A stretch of 64,000 bases of DNA from Syngnathus acus (taxonomy: Eukaryota > Chordata > Actinopteri > Syngnathiformes > Syngnathidae): contig NC_051098.1 in assembly GCF_901709675.1 (NCBI RefSeq), positions 9,797,000 to 9,860,999 on the forward strand. Direction: 5' to 3'. The translations under genes were made by a program, and so were the position numbers. Below the pieces are notes generated by a model. It saw only the letters and a list, made by a program, of their open reading frames with translations. It was not told the DNA's origin and made no database searches. Of the stretch, positions 12,211-27,400 are shown piece by piece. Numbering within the stretch: the first letter of the stretch is position 1; each line of letters opens with the position of its first letter.

Positions 12211-12705
12211 TGGATTAATTAGGATTTTGAGGAAGGAGAACTACCTCAATTTTTTAAGGGTATATTTGTTGGTGCAACCCCAACACACAGCAGGTGTTTG
12301 TCAGTTTTCTGGTCAAGACTCATTTTCACTTATGTGCTTTCTTCCACCTATAGGTACCCTGGTGCCTACTGTTTACAAACATTTTAAAATGTGTATGGTA
12401 TAATGTTACATGATACATTAAATATTTAAACAGGGATTAGTTCGATGGGCATAGCGTGCATGATCCAACCGGTAAGGGAACAGTACAGTCAGGCCCAACC
12501 CGTTTATTATGAGGTAAGTCACAACGACAATCGATGTTCTTGAAATAACTTAACCGTAGTGCAAGATGTTGCTAATCAGGTTTACCAAGTGTATGGGCCA
12601 ATATTTCTGTGACATTTTGCCTCCCACTGTTTATGTAAAGTATATCAACGACGTTGAAATGTGCATTTCTTGCATTTAAATGACACACCTCAATACAAAT
12701 AACAC

Positions 12706-12711
12706 TTTATT
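12706..12711 (-). promoter_or_regulatory. Candidate slc43a2 poly(A) signal
   Basis: An AATAAA hexamer on the minus strand lies before the spacer to pitpna. It would place the transcript end near 12.68 kb. Other hexamers may exist closer to the stop codon, so this is only a candidate. Confidence 0.3.
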
Positions 12712-13095
12712 GTTTTCATTGATTTTTTGTCTTCAAGTTACAGTAAAACATGATTTAAAAAGACAATGTATATTGTGATGCAAGAATAAAATAAAATATA
12801 CTGCGTAAAAAAAAGTAAAACTTAAAAACAACTAAAAAATGAAATGAAAATCATTCATAAAAATATTCATGTCAAGGGAGTAAAAAAAGCCTCAGTTCAG
12901 ATATCGATCATCACGGACATGACACAAAGCACCTGCAGGGCACCTTGATTGAAAATCAGCAGACAAAAAGTAAATCAATACATCAATCCATCAACCAGAC
13001 TGAAAAGTCGTCAGCGTCGTAGGCTGTGATGAATTACATCAGACCAAAGAGTTGATGGAATCAAGAGGAGGTGGTGCGCCGTTTAAGGTACAATA

Positions 13096-13137
13096 GTGTG
13101 TGTGTGTGTGTGTGTGTGTGTCGGGGTGGGGGGGGGG
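13096..13137. repeat. (TG)n microsatellite with poly-G tail
   Basis: About 13 TG units run directly into TCGGGGTGGG and a 9-nt G run, probably within the slc43a2 3' UTR. Confidence 0.95.
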
Positions 13138-15480
13138 ATGCTGATTTTTTTCCCCTTAAATCCTGATTGGGAGTAAATACATTTTGCCAACCAAGTCAAC
13201 GCTCATCAGTTCTTTGAAAACAGGGTGTAATCATTAGAATGTAGTGCCATGTGAGGTTATGACAGTAACTTAAGACGCACTGGTTGCATGACATTTCTGT
13301 GCACACAATGTTTGAATAGTACAAAACTTTGTTTGTGGATGAAAACTGGGTTTACTATTGGTTGAAACAGAATAAGAGTGTAAAAATAACCTCATTCTCT
13401 CAGATCCAGAGCAGACACATCAAGAAAAAAAACTCTCCTTTGAAAAACAATGGCTATATTAACGTGAAAATGAATTATCTTTAAGTTGCTCTCCTATTTC
13501 TCGCACTAAGTATCTGTATGTGCGAGAAGATTATAAAATTGTGTCAGAAGTCACATTCGCATAAATATAGCACCGGCGCATGCTGTGAAAAGACCCAGCA
13601 GAAAATTTCAAAATATGTTCACGGAAATATAGCCACTGAGAATTCTGTAAGTTCGCATGCATTTACTATGTCCTCCATCTTGTCTAGTGGGACATTTCTT
13701 GAGCTGAGAGACAAGACTCATATTGTGCCCTACACATAAATCCAAAATAATGTTCATGAAATCTATTCTTCTACAAGCATTTATAAAAAATAGTTTGTCT
13801 ATCTGTTCCCATAGTTTCTTTTTTTTTTTTTTTACATTCTTTGGTGTCATGCACCACCAGCCAGCAGCCGAGCATTGTTTGTGCCACAAACAGGAGCAAA
13901 ACTATTCGGAAATACACAACGGAGGTCCATTCTAGGGCGTCTAAAGTGCAACGTGTGCCATTTGTCTCTCACCATGTCGTTAATGGGAAGCCGCTAACGG
14001 GGCAGAGGCTCGTCTCTCAGCTCAGGCATTAGAAGTCATTTGTGGACGGACAGACAGATAGACAGACGGCAGCATGAATGGAAGTAAAAGATGGAAACCA
14101 AAGTCGTGAGACAAGTCTTGTGTAGTTCCACTGCTTCCATCGTTTGCACATATACAGAGAGGCACTCTTTTGGAAAGTGCCTCTGTGAGTTCATGCCAGG
14201 CAGGACACATCTTAGGATTGTCAGAAAACACCTGCAATTATTTTCCTCACTTTGGATCCTATTCCGCATTCAGTCTTAATTGGGACGTTTTTCCCTTGGT
14301 TTTACACTTACATTTATATCAATACAGAAGGAATAAAAATCAAGGAAATATGCAGGTGGTGCGCTTTAGTGCTGCACTGAGGAGCGCATTTAAAACAATT
14401 AGATACAGAGTACCTTAAAAATGTAAACGTGTGTGTGAGCGTGTTGACTGACTTTGGCATCTCACAGAGGCACTTATTGCTACAGCAAAGCCACACTAAC
14501 AAATGGTGTGGTGATGCTCCACCACTATACCACACCAACATTGCATCTTTTTCCATGTCTGATTTTCCTAAACACACCATGGTTGTTTTTTTTGTAACAT
14601 ATATATAAATCATCAGATTTCACAACATCCCGCAAAACATGTAAAAGAACAAAAAAGAGACTGTTTAAATTTGAATATAATGCGGTGATGCCACATATGC
14701 AGACAGGGAAGTTTGAACACGACAAAGCAAGGGCCAGCAGTCTTCAATAGGCAGCGGACACATTTTCATTACTTTGCGTGATGTCAGCATGACATATTTG
14801 CACCACTGATTTGCTACTAATTCTGCTGCCTGGGGATTCTTTTTAATGCCCTCAAGGTGAAGCGCAGGAAAAGCATATTTGAGCCACATCACCTATCTAT
14901 CAGGGTGGAAAATGGACTCACTTTAGTTATGTGTGAGCACACCAGTCCCAAAGTAGAAGTCCTCAACTTCATGTTTTTCTATACTTGTGTGCTTTCTTTA
15001 AAATCCCAATACTCATTTAATCTTCTATTGGGCTTTCCATGTGGGTATGCTCTTCTACTTCCATTTTCTTGTAATGGGCTGAGCGAAAACAATGTCTGGA
15101 TGATTTGAAAAATAAAAAAAACTTGAACGGGATGTCTCGTCACAGCGAGTCTTGCTTTCTGTCCGTTTACCGCTCACTTTTGTTGGTACTACCGGGGGAA
15201 CTTGAAATGACATGCGCCATGCCTGTGTTTGTGTATATCCACTTTGTCACAGTGTACAATGTCAGTGATGGTGAAACTATGCAGTTGTGCAGGGAACACA
15301 CAGGTGTTTGTGAACGTGTGCATGTTCAAACCCAGAGAGGCAGTACAGAAACGGTATGGAGTTCCTCCAAGAGGCAAGTGACCTCCGCGACTCCTGTCCA
15401 GTCTCTTTTTTTTTTTTTTTCGTCCTCTGAGTAGTTCATCCTATCAAGTTTGTGGAAATCATCCTCTTTCAGCGCTCGCT

Positions 15481-18400
15481 CTAAACAAAGGCCTCAATCT
15501 TGTTGCTGTTTTCCAGCTTGACGAAGATCTTTGGGTCGTCGTCGCGCTCGTCTCTGAGGCGCTGGAGGTGTCGGCTGTGAAACAGCAGGTAAACGGGCAG
15601 GCAAAATCCCAGCATGCTCAGCACCAAGAGGCCCACGTTCACCTGAAGACACATGAAGTTGAGCTTGTCACACCCTGATGAGGATTAATGTGTTTTTTTT
15701 TTTTTACTGTACTATATTCACCCATGGGCTTACTTACCCATAAGGGGTCTCCCTCCAGGGGTCCCACCATGGCCATGAATAGAGGCTGCTGGAGCAGGGC
15801 AAACAGAGCGCTGATCAAAGACTGCATTCCTGTAAGACTGCCAAACTGAGAGGATGGGTACCTGCAGGCAAAAAAAACATAATAGTTCAGAGTATAATAA
15901 AATATCAGCATAGTTAATTTATAGTCTCCGATGTAGTATATATGGGTAACTAATGCTTGACCCAGATCATGAAGGTTCCTCATATGCCAATATGTATGTA
16001 CTTGAGATTCCTGCTTGTATTTGAATCCAGTGTCCCCAGTTTAACAGACATTTGAAGTATCCAGACTCACACTAAAGGGACTAAGGGTATCAAAAAGGTG
16101 GATGTACAGGTTTTGCTAGAATCGCATGTGTATTACAGCACTAAACATCACACACACACACTTACACAGCAGCGTAAAGGCCTCCAACTGCAGAGTGGAT
16201 GAAGCCTCTGACAATTGTATGAAGCACGAAAGACAAAATCTGAAAAACAACAACAAAGCCACACACACGTTTTCTATTAATGACCAGGTCAGTGGTTGCA
16301 GAAGATCACATGAAAGAACAGGCTCACATCTTCAAGAAATTGAAATCTAACAAATGTGGTTCCGTATGTATTTAATCCACTAGATGTCGCTAGATTACTA
16401 TAAAATCTCTCCAGCTCTCAGTTTCACAACATGCAAGGACATAATGTAGGCCATATGGACAAAAGGCTTCTAACAGCTGGCCAACGAGGGAAAAAAAGGA
16501 ACATCATGTGCCCCGTTTTGTGAGACGAGCTCTGAGAATGCATGGTTTTTGGAAGAGGATGTGGCTCACACAAAACTGTTCTCCAAAGCGGTTTCATAGG
16601 GTTGAGTTTAAGGCTGTCTTTTTAAGTTCTTTCACACCAAGCTCATCTTAGTGTGCCTTTATGTACTATTGTGTACTTTGTGATTTGGGCAAAATTGTAA
16701 CAAAAAGTGCACTCTCCAAACTTTCCCGACTGCCTTGATAAAATGAAGAAAGAAGGGGACTAAGGGGTGTGGTCTAACCTGATTGATTAACTTTGTCCCA
16801 ACATTTTATTCTTAAAGTGTGCACAGAACATGCTCATTATGGAACTATGGGATTCAGAAAAAACAATTCTGTTGACTCGTGTTTTTGTGCACGTACCTGA
16901 AGTGGGAGGCTGGGCATGACGCAAGTGACTCCAAAGCACACCAAAAGTAGGTTGGTGAAGATGAAGGCTCGGGTGGAGTTGATTATCTTCTGAATCTTTT
17001 TGCCTGGTCGACGAGGCTGGCCAGGCTCCCTGATGGTTAACAGTTAAGCAAGTTAGATTTATACTGAATTTATTAATCATCAAAATTCAAAAATATCCCA
17101 AAGAATGAATCATTTTGGTTGACTTTGGCTTCTTCAGGTGCCAACTAGATATGTCATGTCTCACCTTACGGTACACTTGTCATTTTCATCCTCACAGTTT
17201 TTCAGTCTCCAGTCCATGACGTAGCCAATCACAGGGGAGGTGGCCAGACACAATAGCTGGAGCACGCCGAAGATGGATGTGTACGTGCTTACTGAGAGAC
17301 AGACAACAGTGATGCCAAAGTTATAAATATGCTTTGCATTATTAAAGTGTAGTCAAGATTTTTAGGGCAAAAGAACAGAATGGGTTGACATCACAGTGGG
17401 TTTATTTTTAGGTTATGGCCACATTGCTTTTTAGTCAGACGTGATTTCACAACAGTGAGACAGCTGAGGAAGGGAACTGAAAAGCACTGGTGTTAGTTTT
17501 TTTTGTAATGGTTGGCTGAAGGTCTCTTACCCACTTGCATCCTTTCCACTGCAACAGCAACAGGAAGGCCGCATGACAGGACAAGAGCAAAGAGCAAGAC
17601 ACGGAGAAGAGGAAACAAGGAGGGGTGTTAACCAGAAACAACAGATTAGCTGAGTGAGAGAGAAGATTGTTAGGCGCTACAGTGTCAGCATAGACTTCGT
17701 TAAGTGATTAAAAACACACATACAGTGCAAGAAATTAGTGGCTAGACACTCAAAGGGGGGGGGGGGGGGGTTACCACCATCAAGCTGTGTGAAAGCATGA
17801 GTGCGAACACACACCCGTGCTGAGGTCTCCCTCCGTCAGCGAATCCAGAATTGTGTTCATAGCCCCCATGTAGAAGATGAGGCGCAGTTGGGTGACACAC
17901 ATGGTGATGAGGCTCAGGAGGAAGATGGGGCTCAACACACTCCTCATGAATGTCTGGGCTACACAAGAAATGACAGCGGAGAGCGAGATCACATCTCTGT
18001 CGTCTATTTTAATATCTGGCCAGACTCAAGTTCCTGGTCGTGGCGAGTGGAGGTTCATGCGCTGCATCGAAAAGAAGATAACGTTGCATATGCAATCACC
18101 GTGTCACACCTCAAAATGTCTTTTGGCGACACATGATTTATTCATTTCGTCTGTTCTCTGCACAGAACCATTTCTGCTGTGGCGGATGACTATAAATACG
18201 TCACCGGACTTATGCATTTGTATGCTTTTGTCTGTCAAACGTTGTGTGTGGCTGCTTTGTACATAACCATGAATTTGTATATTGTGTCTTGTATGTGACT
18301 GTGGGATATGTGAAAGCCTTTGTCCTGTTGTATTTTCACAAAGTTGGAACACATTGTTTATTCATAGTTAATAAGGTGTTTTGTGTGCCTCTCACGCAAA

Positions 18401-21400
18401 TGGATTTGCAAATGCTGGAACGTCACAATTAGCTGGATTGCTTCAGGATTCAAACCCTGACGTCAGAATTGTGAAGCAGGTGTGACAACTATTTATTCTC
18501 TGTGCTGTATGAATTTCTGACAAAATTGCACATTTATAGACTTACCCTCTTCTTGGGGCTTGCAGTTCACTTGCAGATCAACAGTGGACAGGCACATCTT
18601 GCTGGCGTCCTGCGAACCGAGGTCTTTGGAAGGCGGCTGTTGCTGCTTTATCGAGTTGCTTACACTCAGACGGCGCCCCACGGTGGTGACTTGACGGTAA
18701 AACTGCTTCCCTGTGATCTTGTGGTCGAATCCCAGCCAGCTAAATTTGATCTTTACTCTGTGGGAGGGAATTGTGTCAACAGGAGAGTGTCAAAGATGAT
18801 GACCAATAATAAATCATATTTAATTGTAATTGGGCCATAAGAGTGTGTGGCATGTTTCTTACGTGAAGTCCATGTCCTCTGGGCCGGGGAAGGGTTCCAG
18901 GGGCCAGTTGACGAAGCAGTTAAGAAAGACCAGACAGGCGCAAGCGGCCCAAACCAGCAAGATAGAGATGAAGGTAGCACCCAGATCATAGATCACCTAA
19001 AGACAGGGAGACAGACAATGGTAATGACCGCGTCTAAAAACGGGGCGATACATCTGCACAATCGAATGACGTGCAATGCAAGAATTGTTGCTACGGCTCC
19101 TCTCATAGTTGACTTTGGTGGCAGCCTGAGTTACCTTAATGCCTGGGAAAGTAACAGCAGAGGAGGCGTACGATCCGATCATCAAGGCAATGAAAGTCGA
19201 CCTGAGGTCTCCGAACATGTTGGGTAACTGAGAAATAAAGGAATAAAAGCAGAAAACACCATTGAGCATATAAAGGAGTTGGGGGGAGTACATTAAAGAT
19301 GATATGAGAACATGTACAGGTCCAGAAAGTAGAAACCTTGCCACAGTTTGGCTATCTGCTTCTAATCAACCGTCAGGTAAAGGAGCTAGCTCGCTATATT
19401 TTAAATCTGAATTGTACCTGCTGCTTGGTTGACTAGAAGCACCTATGGCTAAAGAAAAAATGTGGCATGGCTTTTACTTTCTGGACCTGGATCTGACACT
19501 TCTGTGTAAAAGCACATATGACTTTAGTCATTTTAAAGATATCCATGAATTAGAAGAAGCAATGAATAGTTGGGGAATGATCAAATGTGATCAAAGGACA
19601 ATCGGATGAAATCACTTTCAAAAAAGTGTGGATCAAAGTGAAGCACTGCTATTCAAGCATCATTGCAGCTTTTGCAAGAGAAGGCTATTTGCCTTTGAGG
19701 TTGAGCTCGCTGACTTGAATCTAACCTCCTATAACCTGCGCTATTTCCCCTGACAACTACACACAATAAACACATTGGGCAACATCCTGCCGCTTAACAT
19801 CGGTGACCAGTGGAGGGCACATCCCTATTAAAAATGCAATGCATTGTAAAATAATCTAGCCGTGTTTTGCCACCACCATTTAAAATGCAACAGAGAGTTT
19901 CTTTTGCCTTGCATCATGGCCCTCTGCACACACTGTTCTTCAAAATATGCCTCACTGTAAACAACCCTCTTGAAGAAGTCCATAACAAATGTGTCAAAAG
20001 GTCGGAACACATTCCTGCTGTCGCGTAAAAGCCAGCAGGGACATGCAGGTACAAGCACAGCTTTCCTTGAAGGACACTGTCAAAACATTTGAACAAATAC
20101 GTTCTTTATCATCTGTTGTTTATTTTCACCACGGAGGTGCGATTTTTCACATCGCATCACTTCTAAAATAAAGAATATCCATAAAACTCATTTGTGGAAT
20201 GCAGTTATGATTGGTTTGAGGACAACCCACTTATACTGGGATAAGATACACAACAACCTTTAGCCCACTTAGTGGGGAGGACACACAAAGTTGCTCAGCA
20301 TGTGTCCAGCTCAGCATACTTGAGGTAGTCAGCAGGAATAATCAAGGCCAACACATAGAAATAAATGAGTTCAGAAAAAAAACACTCGGGCACTCTTGGT
20401 TCCTCATTTTCCTGTTAGTCACAACTCTACCCAGTCTGCTGTGTGCTTTGTATTTATATTTCACAACTTGCTTTCTGGAATAATTTGCATGCATTGTCAT
20501 AAAGTGTTTATTTCAATAAACATGAACCAGAAGAGGCCCCTTTCCACACAAAATACAACTATACATAGGCTATACTTAATTAATTCCAACGGAGACTCAT
20601 AAAAAGATCATCATCTAAAAAAAATATATGCAGCCAAAGTGGGAAAACAGCTAATTTGATTTTAAATCAGAATTTTAAATTTCACAGTTGAACTCTGTAT
20701 CCTATTATTTACTGCCCAAAGTTAGCTGAGATAGGCCTTGTGAGGAACAGAAAATGGATGGATGGAGAGAAAACAAGTCGTTGGTTTCATTTCAAAGAAG
20801 CGATATTGCCACTGGCAGTCTTTTGTCAGGGAGTAAGCAAAAACAACCAAATCACGAGTGGAGGAGTGCCTGAACAAAAAACAAAAAAAACAGGGAGGGG
20901 GGGGTTGCTGTTTCTGTTGGAGCATGTCCAGACCGGCTTCAACTCCTTGTGATGTGTGACACAGCATGTTTGCCACCTCATCTCATTTACAGCCCGTAAA
21001 AGAAACAAGGTGGCGACAAGAGGTTTTTGGGTGGGGGTAGTGGTTGTGCGTCATAAGTCAGGTGCTGAGACCACTGTTTCCAAAATCACATGGTTAGCCG
21101 ACTGGATGTGTGGATCACAAAAGAAATGGAGATGTTGAGCTGTAGTGCAGAGTGATGTTTTTTTTTGCTGGCATAATAATGAGAATGCCACTTATCATTC
21201 TAAATGGTGCAGTACAGTGAATTTGAAGTTTCACCCTTGAGGTTGCATTAAAAAAAAGTTATATCACAAAATAATAATAGAAACTCTAATGTGTAAAATT
21301 GAAATGAAAAACAACAAGTGACAATTTGCCATGTAAAACTGTGTGACAATTTGCTGTGACTGTGTTGTGATTGATTTTCACTGTTGCTAGTGTACTTGAC

Positions 21401-24400
21401 GTTGCGCAAGAGTTGTGGGCAGAAACCTTCACATTGACAAAATTAAATCAATTGAGATCTAGTGATGAATGGCAACACACAGTACAAGTAGATCAACACC
21501 TGGTCAGCATATCAACCAGCCCTCCTGTCTTGTGTTTACATTTCACTTGAATACACGCATGAATCTCATTTGTAAGACAAATAAATACCAGAATGTGCAT
21601 CTTGCAAACAAATGGAGACAGCAAAGATAAGCGTGCCTACCAAGCCACCAACTATGACTCTTCCACCTTCCCTGAATAGCTCTTTTGTTAGCTCTGAGGT
21701 CAGTGTATCCAAGCAGAGAGTGGAAGTGTACACAATGATGGACTCAGTGTTTGGACAGCCATGTAAGGTCTATATTAGTTTCCAAAAAGTCACATGCAGA
21801 TAAGATCACGGTTCGATGCCTGGGTTTGGTTAGTGTCAGGTGCAGATGGACATTGGCTGTCATAAAGAGGCTCACCCCACCACACAGGTATTTAGAAAAT
21901 CTTCATCACCACACCAATGGTATTTTGGCAGGTTGTCCAGAGTTGCAAAAATTAGCGATAGAAATGATGAAGAAAGTCTAAAAAGTATGAAAATTAATAA
22001 AAGCAATGATGAAGTGAGGAAATGGAATCATTTCATGAAAAAATTTGTTTGAAATTTACTCTGAACTCTACTCGATTATTGGAACTTTTAGGAATTGCGC
22101 AAGTGACCATTCCGTGACACGATTTTCAATGACATATTTTGCAACTCTGGACAAAAGAGTGTGCTGAACTTTGAAAAAGAAGACTCATCATGAGAGTTTC
22201 CCCAAGTTGACTAGGAAATGACCAAACAAGCAGCAGGCAGGCTGAAAGGGAAAACAAGGAGCGAAGCCTTTTAAGAGCAACCAAGAGGGAAACGAAAGAA
22301 GGAAGAGGGTTTGCTGCAGCCAGTGGAAATTCTGCTGCTTGCCAATGCGCCATTGAGAACCAGCTCAGACCGGTCCTGACCTGACACACAGCATACGTCT
22401 CCGTTCCATCCATCATAAAGTGCAGCCAAGCGAGTTGGAAGATCAGCAAACAACAGCTGACACACCGCAGACTGGCTATCGCCCCAACATCACGTTGCGC
22501 TCCAACATTTTAATGATGACATGATTTAAGCCGATCCCAGAAGCGTGTGACTTTTTTTTTTTTAATCTTAGCGCAAGGGATGCTCCTGAGTGCAACTAAT
22601 GGCCACTTTTGTAGTCCCTCCATCAATACCCAATGTGGTGCGGCCTATGTGCGTGCCGAAGTAGCACCCATCCACCAAGTCTCATCCACACGAGGCTGAT
22701 CTCAGCGACTGCTGCTCCGTCTTGCCAGCTCCCATCTCAAATTGCCACTCGCCCTTGCAGCTGACACTCTTTTCATCCTTTCGACATATTTTCTTTCATC
22801 TGCGGCACTCTAGAAACAAACCACAAGCTGTTCTCTGTGTGCAACTCACACCCACCACCTCCATCAAGGAGACGGCGCGTGCGTAAGCGAAACTATGATT
22901 GGAATAATTAGATAGAGACAGAGAAATGCCTCGGAGTGGAGATACCAAAGTCAGGAAGCAAGAGGTGCTCCGACACGTGCCGAGGGAGAGAATCAGGGGG
23001 ACTTTCGTACCGCATGCACAGATACTACACATGCTCAAAACTCTCTCAGGTGTGTTTAGAGGCGGACAAGCACTCCCTGTTTTCTCATCCAGGAAGGACA
23101 CACCGAACAATAAGTGAGGAAAGCTCAGACAAAGAGGACAAAGAACCAATGGAAATGCAGACGAGGTCTAAAGGCGAGTGAGTGAGGAGCTGAATTTTTA
23201 CGGGCTTCATAAGCGTGGTTTGAAGGGCTCTCCTTCACATTTCATAACATATAAAAAGTGATATGCAACATCAGGGTTGTTTTGACACTGCCTGCTTTTC
23301 CTGGAAACAACAAATAATCTTGACATGCCACGCATGAAGCAATACAAACACACAACTGGCTGGGAGCTATAACTCACTTTGCTGAAAGCTTGGGGTGTTG
23401 CCTCATAAACACACATACACACTCATATGCACAACAGGACGTCATGACCGTTGGAAGCATGTCTGGCCTTGAAAACAGACTAACTGTAATTGGAGATGAA
23501 CAAAAACAACCTCAGACAAGTGAGGGTGGTAAAAACCTGCAGAGCAACCTGAGCAGGAGACATGAAGAGTGGGTGGGGACACGCATGTACGTGTATAAAT
23601 ACACACCAACTTTGCGGCTTCCTGTTTATCTCTTCAGCGGCAAAGTGGAATATTAATGTGGCTTATCACCAACACGCACAACTATGATGTACAGTAGTGA
23701 TGAAATAGTCATGAGCAAAGCTCTTTTTTTGGCCACCAGACAGAGCAGCCAAGTTGCAGTGAATAATAGATTACGTGCTTCTTTCTACGCTGGCTCTCTT
23801 GTGGCCTCTCCTGTGATGCAGCACTTTTATCTGACTGATGGGTTCACTCTGACCGCGTTGGCTTCTCTGATCCATCCACTCCCATCCTTCCATTTGCTTC
23901 CGTAGCCGCACCACCACTCAGAGTACACTCGTAGACGATGCTCATGTTTATACATGTGTACTTATGTACACACTGCATAGGCATTTGCTGTGTACCATCA
24001 TTTCTCAAGGAGAACAATTTTTTTGTTGCAAAAAAAAAAAAAAACTAAAGGCAAAATTGTGTGAGTGTATATTTGTTTAGGGAAGAAACTGCATTTTTTT
24101 CACCTATTACTGTATAGCAAGTGCCCAAAGCTTGACTGCAGTATCAATTTTCCACCAGGAGAGAATGCTAATAGTTTGTGAATACAGTTCCCCGTTGGAT
24201 GTACTGTAGTCTGCAAATGTCGGAGTGAAAAATGGCCAAGGATACAGCAGCTGTGTATCTTCAAGGAGGAGATTCCATGGTGATCTGTTTTGGTTTGCAT
24301 CTTATGTGAGTTCTGGGGGGGGGGGGGGTTTATTCTCGAAAAATTACGGTATGAATTTCTTTAAGGTAAGGCAAATAGTTAGACACCATTCAAACTTTTG

Positions 24401-27400
24401 TATTGTCAGACAAATGTCTCCATTCTGATGAAAACACAAAGTCCTTGGTAGCGATAAATTTAGACTGGTGGTTCTATTTGGCATTTTGCTTTGACTTCAT
24501 GACCCGTCCAATCTTCCTGAAGATTAATAAATAAGAAATCATAGAAGTGATCTTACCGTCAGAGAAGTGAAAGTCATGCACATGCCTCCGAATCCATTTA
24601 TGGCCAAGGCAAAGAAGATCAGGATGGACAGATCTGCAAAAGAAAACCAATTAATGGACCAGACAGTTGTAGAGTCACCATAGAAGGTAGATGTCAACTG
24701 GGATTGAAAGTTGGCGTAAGCGCTTGTACATACTGTTGGGATCGCTGGCTCCATAGGCGATGAGGAGGCAGGAGAAAGCAAAGCAGCCACTGGAAAATCA
24801 AAGTCATTGCATGTGAACATGTCAAATAGACACTCAGTGAACAAGGTCGTGTCTCGACTCACCTTCCCAGAAGTCTCAGCTTTCGCGGCCCGTATTTGTC
24901 CATGACGATGCCCATGGGAAGGGTGATGGCGGACAGCAGGAAGGAGCCCACTGTGAAGGCCAGGTTCAGCATCTCATCTTGGTCCTTGCAGATTTGCCAG
25001 CCGTTCATCTCCAGGTACTCCTCGGCATCGGACGCCTCGGCGTCGGACGTATTGGCGAGAGTCAAGTTGGAGCTGTTGCTCTCTGGATGAAGAGAAAATT
25101 AAAAGGTGAGACATCGGAATGAATATTTTATTTAATGTGTTGATATTGTGGCAGTCTGTAAAAATAATAATAATTATCATCCTTTTCACTTCAATTTTTG
25201 TCCATAGCCATCTCGTCTTATATTATCATTCAATACATTCTTCCTCCTTCTCTTGAAAGCTGTGCTGCTGATCAAAAATGCCAAGTGATCCAAGGGTCAC
25301 GTAAACAGACCACCGAAGTAACAGCACGTCCCGAGTCAACAAGCTCCAAGAATGGTAAACCTCTGCATGCCCAGCCTCCCGCCCGCCTGCTTCCCAGTAG
25401 TGGAATCAACACTCAACACGTGTGCTCTATTTTTGTTCATCTGCCCTACTGGACTGCATCAACAGACTGGTGCGCCAACCAGCAAGGGCTGACGTAGAAA
25501 AACAACTCGTTCACCTCGATCTGCTTGGACTCAAACTGTCGTCAAAACAAAACAGAAGGACTCAGCAGTTTTGTACTTTAATCGTCATGAGGGACAGGGG
25601 AATAAAATGACTGAGTCATCAGGGCCCTGGTTGTTCAAAACACGATTATTTGCTCAAATCATAGTTGTTAGTTAAAGGCATCATCAAAGTTAATCATGTG
25701 GTCACTGGTTAGTGCCAATATATTCCTCATTTTGTTCATGTTCCATTCAAATTAACTGTTGGTTAAATACACTTAAACAGTGGTTAAAAAATAAACAGGT
25801 TTTGAACAACCGCTCCAGTGGGTTTTTTTTTCACCTTCATGCTATGAAGCCACAGCCAAGTCTATGCAGTTTTTATGATTTGCAGAAGAAAAAGGAACTA
25901 TAGTTTGATCAAATATATACATTTAAGAAAATAGCTGTACTTATTTTCATTCATTTTCCACTTAGGATCATGTGGACAGTTTATGCCAGAGGAAATTCTC
26001 TGGTTATATTTTTGCAATTGAACAGAGGCTTTGCTCCATGAATATTTAAACATTGCTGTGCAAATATGATGGGATTACATGAAAACAGTTTTGATGGCAA
26101 CATGTTACACAAGTGAACCTCACTCCCCTTTGTTTCTGTCTTGGGTGTGGGGAACTTGTGTTTGCCAAATTCTCAGGAGGACAACAAGATACGGTGACTA
26201 TAGTGAGACTCGAGATAAAAAGTGGTTCTTCCTGACCTGATTATTTTTGTAAAGGGAAAAACTGCTGATTAAAGGCTGTTAGGAAGGTCATAGGGGTAAC
26301 AAAGGTCATTAACTAAGAATGAATAATCCATTCAGGTTGATCACCTGAATTAAATCCATTCAAATAAGTCAGCAATGAATAGTGTGAACTTTAACACAAA
26401 CACACTGGCATGATTCTTTTACACAATGATGACAATGTGCAGTCTCTTAGTCCAGACCATACATATTTACAAATGAGCGCCCTACTTTCATCAGTTACTC
26501 TTACAAGGACAAAAACATGGCTGCGAGAATGAATGGCCTCATTCAGTGCAACTTCAAAAACAACTGCTCGGGAAAGCAAGTAATTCGCAAATGTCTAAAG
26601 ACGATGAATCATTCCTGCAGCCTTTTGTTGACTTACTTTATCTGACCAACATTTCTGCATGGTACAATGAATAGCAAACACATTTTTTTTTTTTTATGGA
26701 GGACCTCTCCACACGTGTGACCGCGAAAGGGCGAGGAAAGAATCCGCCAAAAACGTTAATCTGAGCCAACTGCAGTTTTAGAGTTGGTGCGAATGCTAAA
26801 TCTTCTGAAATTTTGAGCTTGGTCATCAAATTTATTTTTTTTCCAAAGAATCCTCAACTTTCCCCTAAAAACAACCAGTCGTTGTGTGTGCTTAGTTTTC
26901 AACACTCAGCAAAAGCACCATTCAGTAGGGTCTCTAAAGACACTCAAGGTGTGGTCACACATCCTGTTTATCACAGGAGAGGGTGGTCTAAAAATAGTGT
27001 GGTAAAAAGGCCAGTAAGTACTTAAATCCACTTTTGTGTCACTCTGTCACATGATAAAAATCACACATTATATTCAAATAGGTATGGTTTGGGTTCACTC
27101 ATGCTTCTTCTGAGAGGATTTTGCAGAGAAACAGTCATCCATATATTCATTTGTGCCAGGCTCAAACTATTGCCATTATGAAACTTTTATTTCCTAAATG
27201 TAGACTTTTGTTCATGATGTTGAAACAATCGTGAGACTTGATGCTTTTTGTAACACAAAATTAAGATTACCTGGTGCTTTGCAGAGGTAGGAATAGAAGC
27301 CCTCTGACTTGAGCATGATGAGCAGGGATCCCCAACCCAGGAGCACAGCAGAGAAAAGCAGGTTCTCGATGACCGCCGTCACCGCCATCCACCAACGGCG

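Larger units (their letters stand above)
12211..15480 (-). other. slc43a2 3' UTR and spacer toward pitpna
   Basis: No coding exon is recognised. A minus-strand AATAAA at 12706-12711 would end a 2.8-kb slc43a2 3' UTR, consistent with the long 3' UTR known for human SLC43A2. A (TG)n run at 13096-13121 followed by poly-G lies inside. The many short ORFs between 13.5 and 15.4 kb on both strands have no family features. Confidence 0.45.
19228..24556 (-). other. slc43a2 intron 4 (5.3 kb)
   Basis: This is the largest intron in the window. It includes a degenerate dispersed-repeat end at 20714-20766, a poly-G tract at 24315-24328 and a 14-nt poly-A at 24031-24044. No exon or RNA gene was recognised. 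Short ORFs here are not supported. Confidence 0.6.
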
